Source of the DNA: Chanos chanos
Lineage: Eukaryota > Chordata > Actinopteri > Gonorynchiformes > Chanidae
NCBI RefSeq assembly: GCF_902362185.1
Contig: NC_044498.1
Span: forward strand, 11,841,565 to 11,905,564
Direction of reading: 5' to 3'
DNA: 64,000 bases
Position 1 is the first letter of the stretch; each line of letters opens with the position of its first letter. Shown piece by piece: positions 34,959-48,600 of the stretch. The translations under genes and the position numbers were made by a program. The notes below the pieces were generated by a model. That model worked only from the letters and a program-made list of their open reading frames with translations. It was not told the DNA's origin and ran no database searches.

Positions 34959-37900
34959 ATGGCTTCTTCTGATGTTGCGCGACAGGGGGTAGGTGTATTA
35001 TTGTTTCAACTTATTCAAAAGAAAACAAATAAGCAAGTTAGCAAACACTTCAGAGTGTACTCAAAAACTTTTTCGAAGTTGGGACAGCTGCCCAAGATAG
35101 TCTCAATATTGGCAATCTCCACACTGGCCAAGACAAAAATCTTAGTACTTAATTTGAGACTAGCGAGTAAGCGCGACTTATTTGATAGTACATATGCGGT
35201 CACTTCATAGTTGAGAGTTTCATTCATTACACGTTAGCCTAGTTAAGTTAGCTGAAAGAAAGGCTAACTGAACTGACGCCTCGGGTTAGCAAGTAGAAAT
35301 CTGACCCTTCTTAGTGTTCATTCATCCCCTTTTCACCAAATTATGTGGCCGTCTCTTTAATTTATTGAATCATTTGAGTTGCACAATCAGCAGTCTTTAT
35401 CCTCCCTCATTAATGATTGTATGTGATTTACAAATAAATTGAGGGCCTTTGGTTCTAAATTGACATTGCACTAGTAATAGAAGTAGATGAACATCAGTGA
35501 AATAAGTCGGCAGGTGGATTCAGTAGTTAAGAGTAATGATGTGTCCCACCTCTTTGGACTAAATTTTTCAACTTCTATTTTTTGCTTGTCAGTTCCTTTG
35601 GAACGTGTGCATAACCTTATGTGAAATCGTTTGTTTACCTCTATCCGTCTCAGATCTATCTGTCTTTGCCGAGGTGTCTTTCCCCTACCATGGCAGTACA
35701 GAGAGGGACAGGTCAGAAGTTGGTAGGCTGGTCTTCAGACAGGATAGAACAAAAAGCAGATTCTGTCCCTGCTGGGATGTTCTCCATCTCTATCTGTATA
35801 AAAAAATTCTTATTTTTACCAATAAGTCAGAAAATATATAGTTTCACCACAGGACAGATTGTTAACAAAAAAAAAAGATTGTATTTAGAGATTTTTAGGT
35901 TTTTTCCCCCCGAAGTGGGCTTTACATTTAGGACCATAATAAGACATCATGAGGTAGATCCTGATTCTCATAGCATCAGCATAATGGAGTAAGCAAAATG
36001 AAGTAACAGCTTTAGTTATCTGGATCTGCATGACACTTCCTCCTAACAGCTTACTCACTTTAAGCTTGTTGGATTGTTCTTTAAACATTTTTGGTTTGGT
36101 TGATAGTGTATTAATTGATTTGATGAATCTCTGACGTTGATAGGACAAAAATGCCCGGCCACTGTCTTTGTCTGGTCACGTTGGCTTTGACAGCTTACCA
36201 GATCAGCTGGTCAACAAATCCACAAATCAGGGATTCTGTTTCAACATCCTGTGTATAGGTGAGTGTCCCTTTTGTCTGAAATGTTCTGACGTTCATGTTT
36301 GCTCTTTATCTGTAACATAACTGATCTGCAGATGTCTTAGGGTGGTTCATGTCAACTCTTTACCTGCCTTTATGAGTGATCCCTGGTCTGTCCAGTTAAT
36401 GTCAACTGACTGAACTAAGGAGGGAACACCCCTTGTTCAGTGACATCACACTGAGTAACCAGTGTTTAACCATGTAACACCTGGAACTGAAATTGATTCT
36501 GTTTTACCTTGGCTATAGTATATGTGTTCTCAGGTTACCTGCCTTTGTTTTTGGTATGTTAGGAGATCGGAGTTTACTAGCTAAAATGATCTGTTCCATC
36601 ACAAAACAGTTTTAATGTTCTCACAATGGCATTGACACACATTTTTATATGCTTCTAGGTGAAACGGGTATAGGCAAGTCAACGCTGATGGACACTCTGT
36701 TTAACACTAACTTTGAAAACTTTGAGTCTTCTCACTTTGAGCCCAAAGTTAAGCTGCGAGCACAGACCTATGACTTACAGGAGAGCAACGTTCGTCTGAA
36801 GCTGACCATTGTGAACACTGTGGGGTTTGGAGACCAGATGAACAAGCAAGAAAGGCAAGTGGGAAAAGACAGATTAGTTCCTGATTGTCATATGCCTTTG
36901 TTTTCATGTTAATTTTTCCTCAAAATACTTTTTTTTAAAGTGTCACAAAGTGTTTTATTTTCAAAAAGTTGAATTCCAGATTTTTTTTTGTCTTAGTTCA
37001 GTACTTTAATTCCTAAATGTTGGGTCTGTTTAACAGCTACCAGCATGTGGTTGACTACATTGACACCCAGTTTGAGTCTTATCTTCAGGAAGAGCTGAAG
37101 ATCAAACGTTCGCTGCATAACTATCACGACTCACGCATCCACGCCTGTCTGTACTTCATCGCTCCCTCAGGGCATTCGCTAAAATCCCTCGATCTGGTCA
37201 CCATGAAGAAACTGGACAGCAAGGTCAGTTTTACCTCTCGGAGCTTTAGGACTGTCAGCTAGGCATAAATATTACATTAAGGATTTTCTGTAAAATGTTT
37301 GAGAATGTGAATGTACGTGATTTTTTTAAAAAAATGTATTTATGTAGTTTGCATAGAAAATGAAGCATTACAGTAGTCTTTAAATCTGGTCTGAGTAAAA
37401 AGCGGGCATTATTCACAATCTTGACCAAGTAATTGGATACTTTTTTTTTTTTAATTGTTAATATTACACAATTTAAAAAATAATCTGTTGCACTCTTGAA
37501 ACTGTATTGGGTATGTCAAACTAAACTCAATTATTGATGGAGAAAATACCTCACACTGTCTTAACTTGCATGTTCCCATTAATTGCAACATCCTAACAGA
37601 TACACAAGACTTTGTCATCTTTAGCATGCACTCACAACATTTTTGTAGTGTTAGTGTTGCTTCTGTTTTCTTGGATGTATTACACACTGTTGTTTTGCAA
37701 TACATACTGCACACTACCTGCAGAATTGTGTATGTAAATGTTGTGAAAATGCAAATGTATATGTATGCAACTATAGTGAGGTTATCACTAGGGAAGAGAC
37801 ACAGTGAGTTGAAACCATATTTGTCTTATAATACTGTAATTATAAAAACTATATTTCTTGCTTTTTGCTTTGGGCATTTTGTATGTTTTCAAATGGTTAA

Positions 37901-40900
37901 TTTTGGAAGATAACATTTTACGCTCTTAAATCTTGTGTTATTTTTTATGTCGGTGTGATGTTAACATATGACACCACCAAATGCTTCAGAGGGATTTTTT
38001 TTTTTGCCCTCCTTTATGTTTATGAGATATTCTATGGAAATACCAGTTTAAATATAACAAGAATCTTCCCTGCCCCTGGTGTAAGTGATTGGTGCTCTTT
38101 AGTAAAAACCCTGTAAGCTGTGCTGTGACACGTTCTGTATAAATAACTATAACCACTGTGAAATATTTTGATGCTTACTTAATGTAACATCTTTGAAAGA
38201 ATTGTAGGTTTGATCTAGAGTTTTCTGACCCTCTTGGTGTCATGGTTTGTGTTAAATGGGAATTTCCTCCCGAAAAATGTTGGCAGCAAGACTGAACAGG
38301 CCTGAAATAGCATTGGCTAGATGAAGTCTAAGCACTGAGCAATGTGGGGGAGTGGCTCACCTCAGTTTTAGTTTTATGTTTCACACTCTCCCTACAGCAC
38401 CTTAAAAGACAAAACATATTTTTGTTTGTAACTTTAAAAAAGTGGTACCCGTCTCACATTAACATGGATACCCACAGTAATTTTGTTATGTTGTTCTTAT
38501 CACTGTTCATGTTTCCCAAGTTTTCATTTTTAAAGTTATTGTGCAGAAACTTCTTACAATCTCAAACTTTTATCTTGTTTGAGAAATTTTTTAGTATCCA
38601 AGCGAAAAAAGAATTTGCCATTATGCGAGCCTTACTTTTTTCTTTATTATTTTCTTTATACTAAAAACAGCAATGTCATTGTCTTGTTTTCCTATGAATG
38701 AAATTTTACCGAAGTGAACTAATCATACGATATAGCGTTACTAACATTTGTTTGTCTGTTTGCTTGTTGTGACAGGTCAACATCATTCCTGTCATTGCCA
38801 AAGCGGATACCATCTCTAAGAGCGAGCTGCACAAGTTCAAGATAAAAATCATGAGTGAACTGGTCAGCAATGGAGTCCAAATCTACCAGTTCCCTACCGA
38901 CGATGAGACGGTTTCTAAGATCAACACCGCCATGAACGTAAGTGCTCTTCACAGCCTGAACCATAAATCCTTCTTTAATTCAACAGAAACAGTGTCAGAG
39001 GTCACAGAGAATTAGATTTGAGTGGAGATGTTTTCTGTTACTGTTATGTGTTGGGTTTTTGGTTTTTTTTTTTCTCCCTCAGGGACATCTCCCGTTTGCT
39101 GTGGTAGGAAGCACAGAAGAAGTGAAGATTGGTAATAAAATGGTGAAAGCCAGGCAGTACCCCTGGGGTGTAGTGCAAGGTAAGCCTTCTCTGCAAGAAA
39201 AGGGATTGTGAAAGGTGTTAGTAAGAAGTGCCAACACTGGTGGTGTTTGCTCATATCTGTTTAGCTGGAACTATGACAAGGAGCATGTGCGTGTTCATGC
39301 TAGCAGAGACACTCCAAAATATTTGTGAAGACAACATTTTTGGTTTATAGCCCGGCAAATTACGTAACACCGAAATGAGGGAGGAGAAAGCAGTGTTAAT
39401 TTGTGTAACTCTGATGTGTGTGTGTGTGTGTGTGTTTTCCAGTGGAGAATGAGAGCCATTGTGACTTTGTTAAGCTCAGAGAGATGCTGATCTGCGTGAA
39501 CATGGAGGATCTGAGAGAGCAGACGCACACGCGTCACTATGAGCTCTATAGACGCTGCAAACTGGAGGAAATGGGTTTCAAAGACACAGACCCTGAGAGC
39601 AAACCAGTCAGGTGCTGACAGACACACACAGTCACAGTTCATTTAACAACTAATTTTACCACGTTAAAATCATTGTGTTAAAACTTAACTATGTGAAAAC
39701 TACCGTGTTTCCCTACGCATTTCACCCACAAGGAAATTTATGCTCAAACACTTAACCCGCCGTGTTGCTTTATTTGATGCTACAAATGCACCAGCTTTGA
39801 AGCGCTCTATTAGTCTGATATATAAAGACATATTCAAGATAATGCTGAACTGCGTATAGGTGAAACTGTTTGACGTCTTATACAGTACAGTATGAAGCAG
39901 TTAGATCTAAACGGCGATGGTGGTGATTTCTCCCATTTCCCTTTTGGGTTTTTGAGGAGTTTTTTCTTGCCTGCCATGAGGATGAAGTCAGGGGGTGCAG
40001 TCCTGTTTTGATTTTGACTCTTGTGGCCTTTAAAGCCCTTTGAGACTGTAAACAGTGATATTGGGCTCTAAATAAACTAGAAACTTAAACTTGAAACTTG
40101 ATCCATCACATTGTCATGAATAATTTGGCTGCTTTAGCCGTATGTCCTTGGTGTCATATTCACGCGTGTGTTATTACGCTGGCGCTCTCAGCCTGCAGCA
40201 GACGTATGAGGCGAAGCGGCAGGAGTTTCTGGGAGAACTGCAGCGCCGAGAGGAGGAGATGAGGCAAATGTTTGTCCAGCGCGTGAAAGAGAAGGAGACC
40301 GAACTGAAGGAGGCCGAGAGAGAGGTTAAAAACAGAAAAAAAAGATCTCTCCCCAAACTAAACACCTCTGAGCTATTTTAATGTTATTTTCTGTTTCTGT
40401 TTGCAATGTGACTGCTTAACAAATCTCATTCATTTAGTAAACCATATTATGGGTCACTGTGGTGGTTTTTTTTTTTTTTTTTTTTTTTGATGTTTAGCTG
40501 CAGAGCAAGTTCGAGCAGCTGAAAAGGCTCCACCAGGACGAGAAAAGTAAACTGGATGAGAAGAGGAGGGCCTTGGAAGATGAAATCAACACTTTTAACA
40601 AGAAGAAAGCAGCGACGGAGCTACTGCAGGGACAGTCCTTCAACACCAACGCCAACCTTAAGAAAGACAAAGACCGCAAAAAGTAAGGCGACACCTCATT
40701 CTCTCACGGTACTGGAATTCTCTTTTCAGCATCTTTGAATGAATAGTTATTTTTCATCAGTTAGGGATCAAATTGATCTTTAATAGAAACTGTGTTTTAA
40801 TACCTTTTCTTTTGTCCTGTTTACATTATGGATTTATGAGTATGTAGTAACTTATGAACATGTGTATGACAATTTGTATACAGGGAAATTTTTAATGTAA

Positions 40901-41396
40901 ACATATAGTTTCACCCTGCAGGAATAGTGATTGTATCTTTTAAGGAAAAGTATGTTTGATTTCTACTAATCTTAGCGAAACTTCAGTGGAGGTTCAGTGT
41001 ATTTTTAATTGACAGGAGCCTAGACACCTCTCCAAGCGATGTAGAATTGACCTTTGACCCGGAGCCTAACCAAAGTCAAAACCGTTGCTGCTGAACCCTG
41101 TGAGATAGCGAGGGAGGGTGACATTACATTACATTGTTATCCAGACATAGACAGTGACAGGGAAACTACTGAATCACAGTGTTGTGAGTCTCTAAAGGGC
41201 ATACATTAGTCACTAAGAATCACTTTAATAGTTCAGTCAGGCCTCAGTGAGGTGGCATTTCTAAAAAAGTTAAAGAGGAAAAAGTTTATGTTATGTTATT
41301 TTTGTAAATGTTATGCAGGAAGCGTCTCCATACTCTGGTTGATTTACTAATTTTTTTTCTACCTCTTTTATTTCCTATAGCTCTGGGTTCATGTGA
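34959..41396 (+). CDS. septin10: Septin 10 (10 coding exons)
   Basis: A filament-forming GTP-binding protein of the SEPT6/8/10/11 subgroup. Exons: 34959-34988 ([10 protein letters not shown]), 36144-36258, 36659-36854, 37037-37223, 38776-38937, 39083-39179, 39443-39611, 40192-40324, 40498-40682 and 41381-41396, 429 residues with all phases consistent. The protein has the P-loop GETGIGKST (49-57), the G3 region NTVGFGD (about 101-107) and G4 AKAD (about 184-187). A C-terminal coiled coil (from [20 protein letters not shown] to [16 protein letters not shown]) is followed by KDKDRKNSGFM, matching human SEPT10 KDKDRKNSNFL from memory. This subgroup is reported to bind but not hydrolyse GTP. Intron 3 has a GC donor (AG|GCAAGT at 36855). 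An alternative last exon exists at 41016-41094. AATAAA is at 42348-42353. Confidence 0.96.
34989..36143 (+). other. septin10: septin10 intron 1
   Basis: A GT-AG intron of 1155 bp with no further exon or repeat of note. Confidence 0.7.
37224..38775 (+). other. septin10: septin10 intron 4
   Basis: A 1552-bp AT-rich intron. The open frames in it carry no recognisable domain. Confidence 0.7.
41016..41094 (+). other. septin10: Alternative last coding exon of septin10 (Cys-Cys terminus)
   Basis: After a ttgacag acceptor, splicing from the donor at 40682 keeps the frame. It reads [17 protein letters not shown] then [10 protein letters not shown] and stop, giving a 450-residue isoform. The ordinary last exon starts 286 bp further on. 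Subgroup septins are known to have alternative C-termini; a terminal pair of cysteines suggests lipid modification, which is inference. It could also be a cassette exon, since a possible GTGAGA donor follows the stop. Confidence 0.6.
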
Positions 41397-42607
41397 AGAT
41401 ACAGCCAGTTGACAGACGGCACAAGTACTTGTTGAAAATAGGCCAATAAATTCAGAACAGAAGTGCTTTTAATGCTCTTGCAGTTATTTACTGATTTGTA
41501 AATATTATATCTTAGTATCAGCAGGACTGTTTTTCCCTTCTATATGTAGTCTCTGTCATCAGTGTTCAATGGTTTAACCACTGCCACAAGATGGCGCCAA
41601 TTTCCAGTACCTTTTTTGGGATAATGGAAGGAATTCAAGAGTGACAAAAATTGCTCTAGTGCCTCATTTGACGGTTAAGATTTGACGTATTTGAATTTCA
41701 TCAAACACTGGTTTTATTTTTCTTATACTTGGAGGTCCACTTTAATTGCATGATCTATTATTTAGTTTTACAAGTTTATAATCAAGAGTTGCATTTTAAT
41801 TTTTGGGTTTTACCGTATACAAACATTCATTATGTGGGTAAAACAGAAGGGAACCCCGGTCTAATTGTACGTCTTTTTTTCTGTCACTTTTATCACATAC
41901 AGCGTCTGTAATCTGTGTGGAATCTGCTTATTATGTTTTTTAATCCTTCCAGTATTTGCTTTGCATGATACAGTTTCACTTGAAATTTGACGTTAATTTA
42001 GAGTTCTGTTTCCAAACATCTTGTAACCGTATGGCTGACTGTGCCACATGGCATCCTGTGACATTCAGACGTGTTCACAAGCTGCTGCAATGAAAAGGGA
42101 GATGTGCAAGACCTGGTTTCTTCTGGGAAATGTGAACAGAACTGTCACATTTATACCTATGTTTTAAGTTACCTCAGAAGAGCGCAATGCCATGATCGTA
42201 TATCACAGACACATTTGCCTTTCTGAAGGATTGCTTCGATGATTACTCCAACACGAAAAGCATTTTTATATGATGTATCTTTTTCTACTTTTGGATTTGA
42301 AGTTGTATTTATCTCACTGTTCCACGGATATGGGTGATATAAACATAAATAAAAGCTGATGGGACTTTTTCCCTGTATTGCCTGTCAACATCTGTTGTCT
42401 ATTCACCTCAAATGAGCTGACGAATCAGAGTGATGCAAAACAAATTTTTATACCAATTTCACTTCATACCATGAGTCTGAATGCTTGATGAAACACTGTT
42501 GTTTATTTATAAATAAGTAAAATTCAATGTGCATCATTCACAGTTTAAAACACAATAAAATAGAATTTAAAATAAACAGTTAAAAGTTAAAACTACAGCA
42601 CCCAGTC

Positions 42608-45600
42608 TCACTGTGATGAGGATTTCAGGGATTTCACTGCTGGTACAATGTCATCAAGGCACTGGACATCTGAACATGAAAACAAATATGATTATCCAAA
42701 ACTGTGAATAGTTATGATGAGAGAGGCTACTCTATAGTACAAGTTACCGTAAGAAAACTGAGATTATGACACTGTCACCTGTTAAATCTGGATATTAGAA
42801 TAATATTGTGTGGATAATATATAGTTTTATTTTGAGAAAATGTGGTATGAAACTTTACCTAGAATCTGTAGCAGGTCCAGAACCAAAGCATGAAATGCTG
42901 GAAAGAATTCCTCATGCTCCCTCAGCTTAACAATGATGCTAAAAAACACAGCAATACAGTATAACCATCATCAGTGACACAGTATAACAAGCACTAACAC
43001 TGAGATCACCATTTAACACTCTTCAGGGGTGGAAATGATATTCAGATCTCGTTAGGATTACCAGTGGTTTTCTCAGCGATATCTACTGAGAGTACTTGTA
43101 ATAACTAAGCATTCATTTCTCACTGCCAAACTGATGTAAAAGTAAAATCAACACATCTTCAAACATTTAAGGTTATGACTAAATCCTCTATGCAAAATAC
43201 AGAATGATAAAATGAGAAAACAAAATCTGAACGTTGACGTGTAGAGAATCCAGCGAATCGAACGGAACGCCGCACAGACAAACGTTACTGTCAGATATCA
43301 GGATCATTCTGCAGGGTACCTGTCTATGTCACTGGTTTCCAACAGGCTCTGCAGCGCTTGGCCTGCCACAGGTCCACACGAAGACACAACTCTGGCCACC
43401 TGGTTGACCACTTCGCTGGGGGAAGCTCGATCATCTAAAGCAGGACAAAATTATGATCCGTGTATATATTTCATTATTTTTTATTTTACTGCAAAAAATA
43501 TTTCAGCAGCTAGGGTTTAGGGATATGGTTCACGTAAAAGGGTTGCAGAGCTACTGCACAACACAGATATAAGAGAACAAATCCCAAGGACAAAGAGATG
43601 TAAGGATTAAAAAAAAAGAAAATGCCTCTGAAGTCAGTTTGCATATGCGTCGTTTTCTCTCGTCAAGGTTTTGTACAAAACGTAAATCGATTTGAAAATT
43701 TAAAAAAACAAAAAAACTCTTCTATGATTACAACATTGGTTGTATCGTGCTAATGCTACCAGTCTTACTTGCTTACCCATCTCTAACACATCTCTTAGGT
43801 TCCTCATGGCGTTGGTCATCTCCCCCAGTCTGGTATAGACCTCGTTCATGCGCGGGTAAACTCCTCTCAGAGTAGGTGCGTCAAACAGCTTCTGGAAGTG
43901 GGACACCATGGACTGCAGGGTGTGCTTGGTAGGACTCCTCAACACCTGAGGATACAGAAAGCAATTTTCAAAGCAGCAAAGAAAGATTACAGCGAGCATT
44001 TGGCATCTTCTACTTCAACACAACAGTCAAAAGTAACCATTAAAGATACAACTATGTGATGTAAACTAAACTGGAGTAATTAGAGCCTTTCACTTGGGTG
44101 GCTTTATCAGACACTGATAAAGCATAGTACAGGACTTAAACACAGTCGGAATGGAGGATAATCAGTTGGATTTTGCCTGCAACTGGGCTGGATCTGTGTC
44201 TGGAAAACCGCCCCTCCAACACGGACTACCTTATCTTCTTCTCCCGTCTCTTCCAGCAGAGTTTCCAGCATGAGCATCACATCCTGCACTTTGACACCGT
44301 CTGGAGAGGTGTTATAACTGCTCTCTGGCTGCCATGGCAACAACCTCTTCATCAGTTTGCTCAGTGCACGGTGAACATCCTGAAGGGAAGTGTGAAATAT
44401 AAGAGAAAGCACAAAGGCTACGTGAGGTCACGCCGGTTCTAAAAGCACTCGCACACAACCCAACACTCCCAAAAGTAGTCGTGCTGTTTTGAGGATTGAC
44501 AAAAATATCAACCCCCCACACAAGCTGAGGTAAACTAAAAGGAATGAAAGGGCAGGCTAAAAACACAACTGCCAAAACAATCCTCTCCAGATGGCATGCA
44601 ACAGTCCAAAATTAGTATTTTCAAGTTACTGATCACAAAAAGGGTTGTACTGGTTACGGCCTTCAAACCCTTCTAACCTCTAGAGATCCAAGCTGCTCTG
44701 CCCACACTTCTAAAGTCGGCTGTATGTGTTCAAACTCCACATGTTGTGAAAGCTCTCTGGAGGACTGATGACCAGGTCTCCACCTTAGAAGCCCCAAAGG
44801 AGCCCTGGGACTGGTCAGCACTGAGATGATGTCGTTGAGGATCTGACCATGAAGAGGAGTTATGAGAGTGTCATATTAAACATACAGAGACCCAAAATAC
44901 TGCAAATACCAAAGACTACATGACAAAAGACTACGACTAGGTGACAAAGATTAATATATATAACTGTAGATTTGAAATGCACTACCTTCTCTAGTCTAAT
45001 GGCAGCATCTGCCTCTCTCCCTCGAGCCTTCAGAGCTGACATGAGATCAGTGACATCATGCACCTTTAATTCTTTACAAGCATCCTGAAACAGAAACACA
45101 CACACAGAGGCAGTAAGAAACCTGAAGAAAGAGGCAGTGAGTACTCTGAGCCAACTCTTTGAACAGCTTCATACCTTGAGGTATTTCCGACAGACGCCGG
45201 CTGGCATGTGTTCAATGTTGTTTACATCCGTGTTAGCTGCCTCTCTACCCTCCTCTGCTCTCATCCCCAGAGCAGACCTGAAGGATGGAGGGGCTGTGAG
45301 ACATCACTGGCAAAAATCCAAAATATTTTGCCAACCAATCCTGAATATCATAGTAAAGTCTATTTAAAAATAACTAAAAACAAACAAATATAAAACAGCC
45401 TACAACAGCTTTGCTATGAGGAATTGTTCAAGAGTATAACACAGCCTGAGATAATGTTGGAGCTTTTTTTTTTTTTTTAATTTATTATTTTTAGTCTGAT
45501 GTGGCATGTATATTGTCCGGAGATCTTTTATGTCTACCCTTGTGCAACAGCTAGCTCAATACCGCTTTCCACTACGAGTTATGCGGTGTTGCCAAGAGAA

Positions 45601-48600
45601 GTAACTTGCTGGGCAGATCTAACAGATGCACGTGGAGGTGCCTGATGGGGATACGTGCCCAGTGGCTGAAGGGACAGTGAACCTGACTGGAACCCTACGC
45701 TGATAGAACTGCCCAAGGCATTCTGCCATTCATGGCCACAGTCTGCACCTATGGCAAATGTGAGGCTCCTACTGTCTTAACTGTGTGCAGCGTCACAGTG
45801 CTAAGACCCAGTTTGAGTGTCCTTACTTGAGGCTACTCTGCTGGATGATTCGGTCCATTCGCTTTAGCTGTTGTTTGTAAGACTTCAGTTCCTTCACCGT
45901 GGGTCTAAGGGGTCGACCAAAAACACAAACACCACAAAACGCATTAACGGTGTGTCCTTTCAAACTACACCAAGATCGTTAAGAAAAGTCAAGTGAATGT
46001 CATTATAGACATGCTGGAATCTTCCTAAGTTGATCCTGTAGACAATATGGATAAACCTGGATTCCAGATCCTGTTTCAGCCGCTGGATCTCTGCCCTGAG
46101 CTCCTCTCTTTGGGATTTGGTCTCTTTCAGCTGCTCTTGGTACGACTGCATCGGGGAGATAATGAGAAGTAACAGACGCATCAGCTGCTGCCTAGACATA
46201 AACACCTACAAAAATGACAGCAAACTGCAGCATCCCAGAGGATACAGAATCCATGATACAGGTTTAGTGCTTATCACCAGTGGGCAATATTTCAGCTGAA
46301 TGTGATAACAGTAAACATAATATCATAACCCTAACATAACCATGAAAATGTTGGGACATAAACATAACCTAGACTACTTTACAAAGTATGAACAAATTTA
46401 TAGAGTTTATGGAACTTCTGATATAACACCAACCTCATTTAACTAATTACTAAACAAGTAAATCAAGTGCTACCATTGTGAAGGCAAGCATGAAATAGTA
46501 CTGTCACATAACTATCAAGTAACGAGCATTAAGCATTATGAAAAGATGCGTTGTAAAAATAGAGGTTACATTATCAATATTACCACAGCTGATGCTATGT
46601 GACGGTGAAACCTTTATTTAATGTGAAGTTGCAGGTGTCTAAGAATAAAAAGGAAACCTAATGAGACTGGGCAAGGGTGAGGAGACCTTTAGCAAGGCCT
46701 TGTAATTGGAGGATGTGTCCACGCTGCTTTTGTCCAGAGACTTTCTGTTCCTCTGGGAGTCTGAAGATCCATTCTCCCCAGAGTTGGTCTGCTGAGCCCT
46801 GCAGGAACAAACCCAGGGCCGCTTCATGATTAAAATATAGCAAAGGAATCTTCAAGTCTTCACGATAACATTGTTGCAACTTGCAATATGAATTAAGAAA
46901 ATAATCTATTAATCTCACACTCAGAGAAGAGATGAAAGACAATGCAGATGATAAAATAACACTTACTTTAGTTCATTACGTAGCTGTTGTAACTGGGATT
47001 CATAGACATCAATGACATCTAAAATCCTTACACAGAGGAAGAGAAAGAGATTTCAATGATAGATATTTCTCTACTAGGACAACTCAAACATTTTTAAAGT
47101 ACAAAGTAAAATGTTTGACTCCTAATTTGATAAGCTTTAGAGGCACTGCATGTACCTGCTCAATATAAGCAAAACTTCTAAAATTGTTTAGACCTAAAAA
47201 TTCATCAAAGTAAAAAAAAAAAAAAAAGCTTAACAACACCTAAAGAGATATTCCGCCGAGTTATCAAATCTGCACGAAAAGTGGCCCCAGTAGACACGAG
47301 TGGAGATGCCAAGTGTTTAACAAACACGTGTAAACTGAACAAGCTTGAGGAGTCGCCCTCCAAAGGACGTCTTTGACGCGTTATGAATGGCGTGTCGTGA
47401 CCGGGCATTATTAACTCACTGCTGATCTACAGGGGACTGAGGCCGCGTGGATCTTTTGTGAATGAGCTGAAAGGCTTGGTTCTGCCGGGCCACCCGCCGT
47501 TCCTCCTCTTTCACTGCGAAATACAGCTTTTTCTGCAGCTGAGAGACCGTCTCCTTTTCCTGAGAAAGCTTCTGCTCCAGCGCCTGGCATCGCTTCTATA
47601 TAGCATACAGAATGATGCTTTTGAAAGATATATGAATGATACAAAGTGCATACCTCAGTACAGATGTTCTCTCGGTGGTGCACTGTGTTGTCTTTATTTC
47701 AGATGTAATACTTTGCATTCAGGCAATAATGCATTAGATCACAAAACCTTGCGAGGGAGTAGAGGTATTAATTAACGTTCTGTTTAAACATTCCTACTTC
47801 CTGATTTACCAGATTTTATCTACATAGGTTCGTGTCACTAAATCATCGTAAAGCCACTCCCTCAGTGCACCGCTCTGTGCAGGTTGAAATCTTTATGTCC
47901 TTTTTTGTCAAAGATCACTGGATAAGACCCTGGTGCCCAGCAGAGAGTGGCTCCACAGGAAATTAAACTGAGACGCAAGTAATGAATGCGCTTAACATTT
48001 TCATTAATGTATGGACATAATTCTCACCTCTGTCACGTAAGGGAAGATAACACTGTAACTGGACAGTTATCCAATCTCATGTCATAGCAGTTTTGACTGG
48101 TTACATCATGGGATGAGGTAGACACACTTATGGTTACACGACAGAAAAAAACCCCAAAAACTATAATTTGCAGTAGGTGAGTGCACGAATGATATGGTTT
48201 TTAGCCTGTAAATCTGTTTGTCCAATCTGAGATTTAACATGTCATAACCCTGGAAACCCATGTAACACAGGGATAGAAAAGCTGTTCTAGGCCAATGAAT
48301 GCTATATGGGGGGATGGTATTATTGTTCTGTGGAGAAACGGAACTCTTTTAATGGACAAAGTTTCTATGTTTTTTCGGTTTGTAAGACTGAACTGATATG
48401 TAATGAATAATTAATACGCTCTATGTAGCCATACGAACTATTAGAACAATGTTCCCATATAGCATTCTTTGCTTTTCTTCAGAATTTAAGTTATTTGGTG
48501 GGACAGGGGAGAAAAGAGGGATAATTCATTTTCTGTGTTACCTCTGCATCTCTCTTGTCCTGCTGTAGCTGTTGGAACTGGTTATGTTGCTGCGCTGCCT

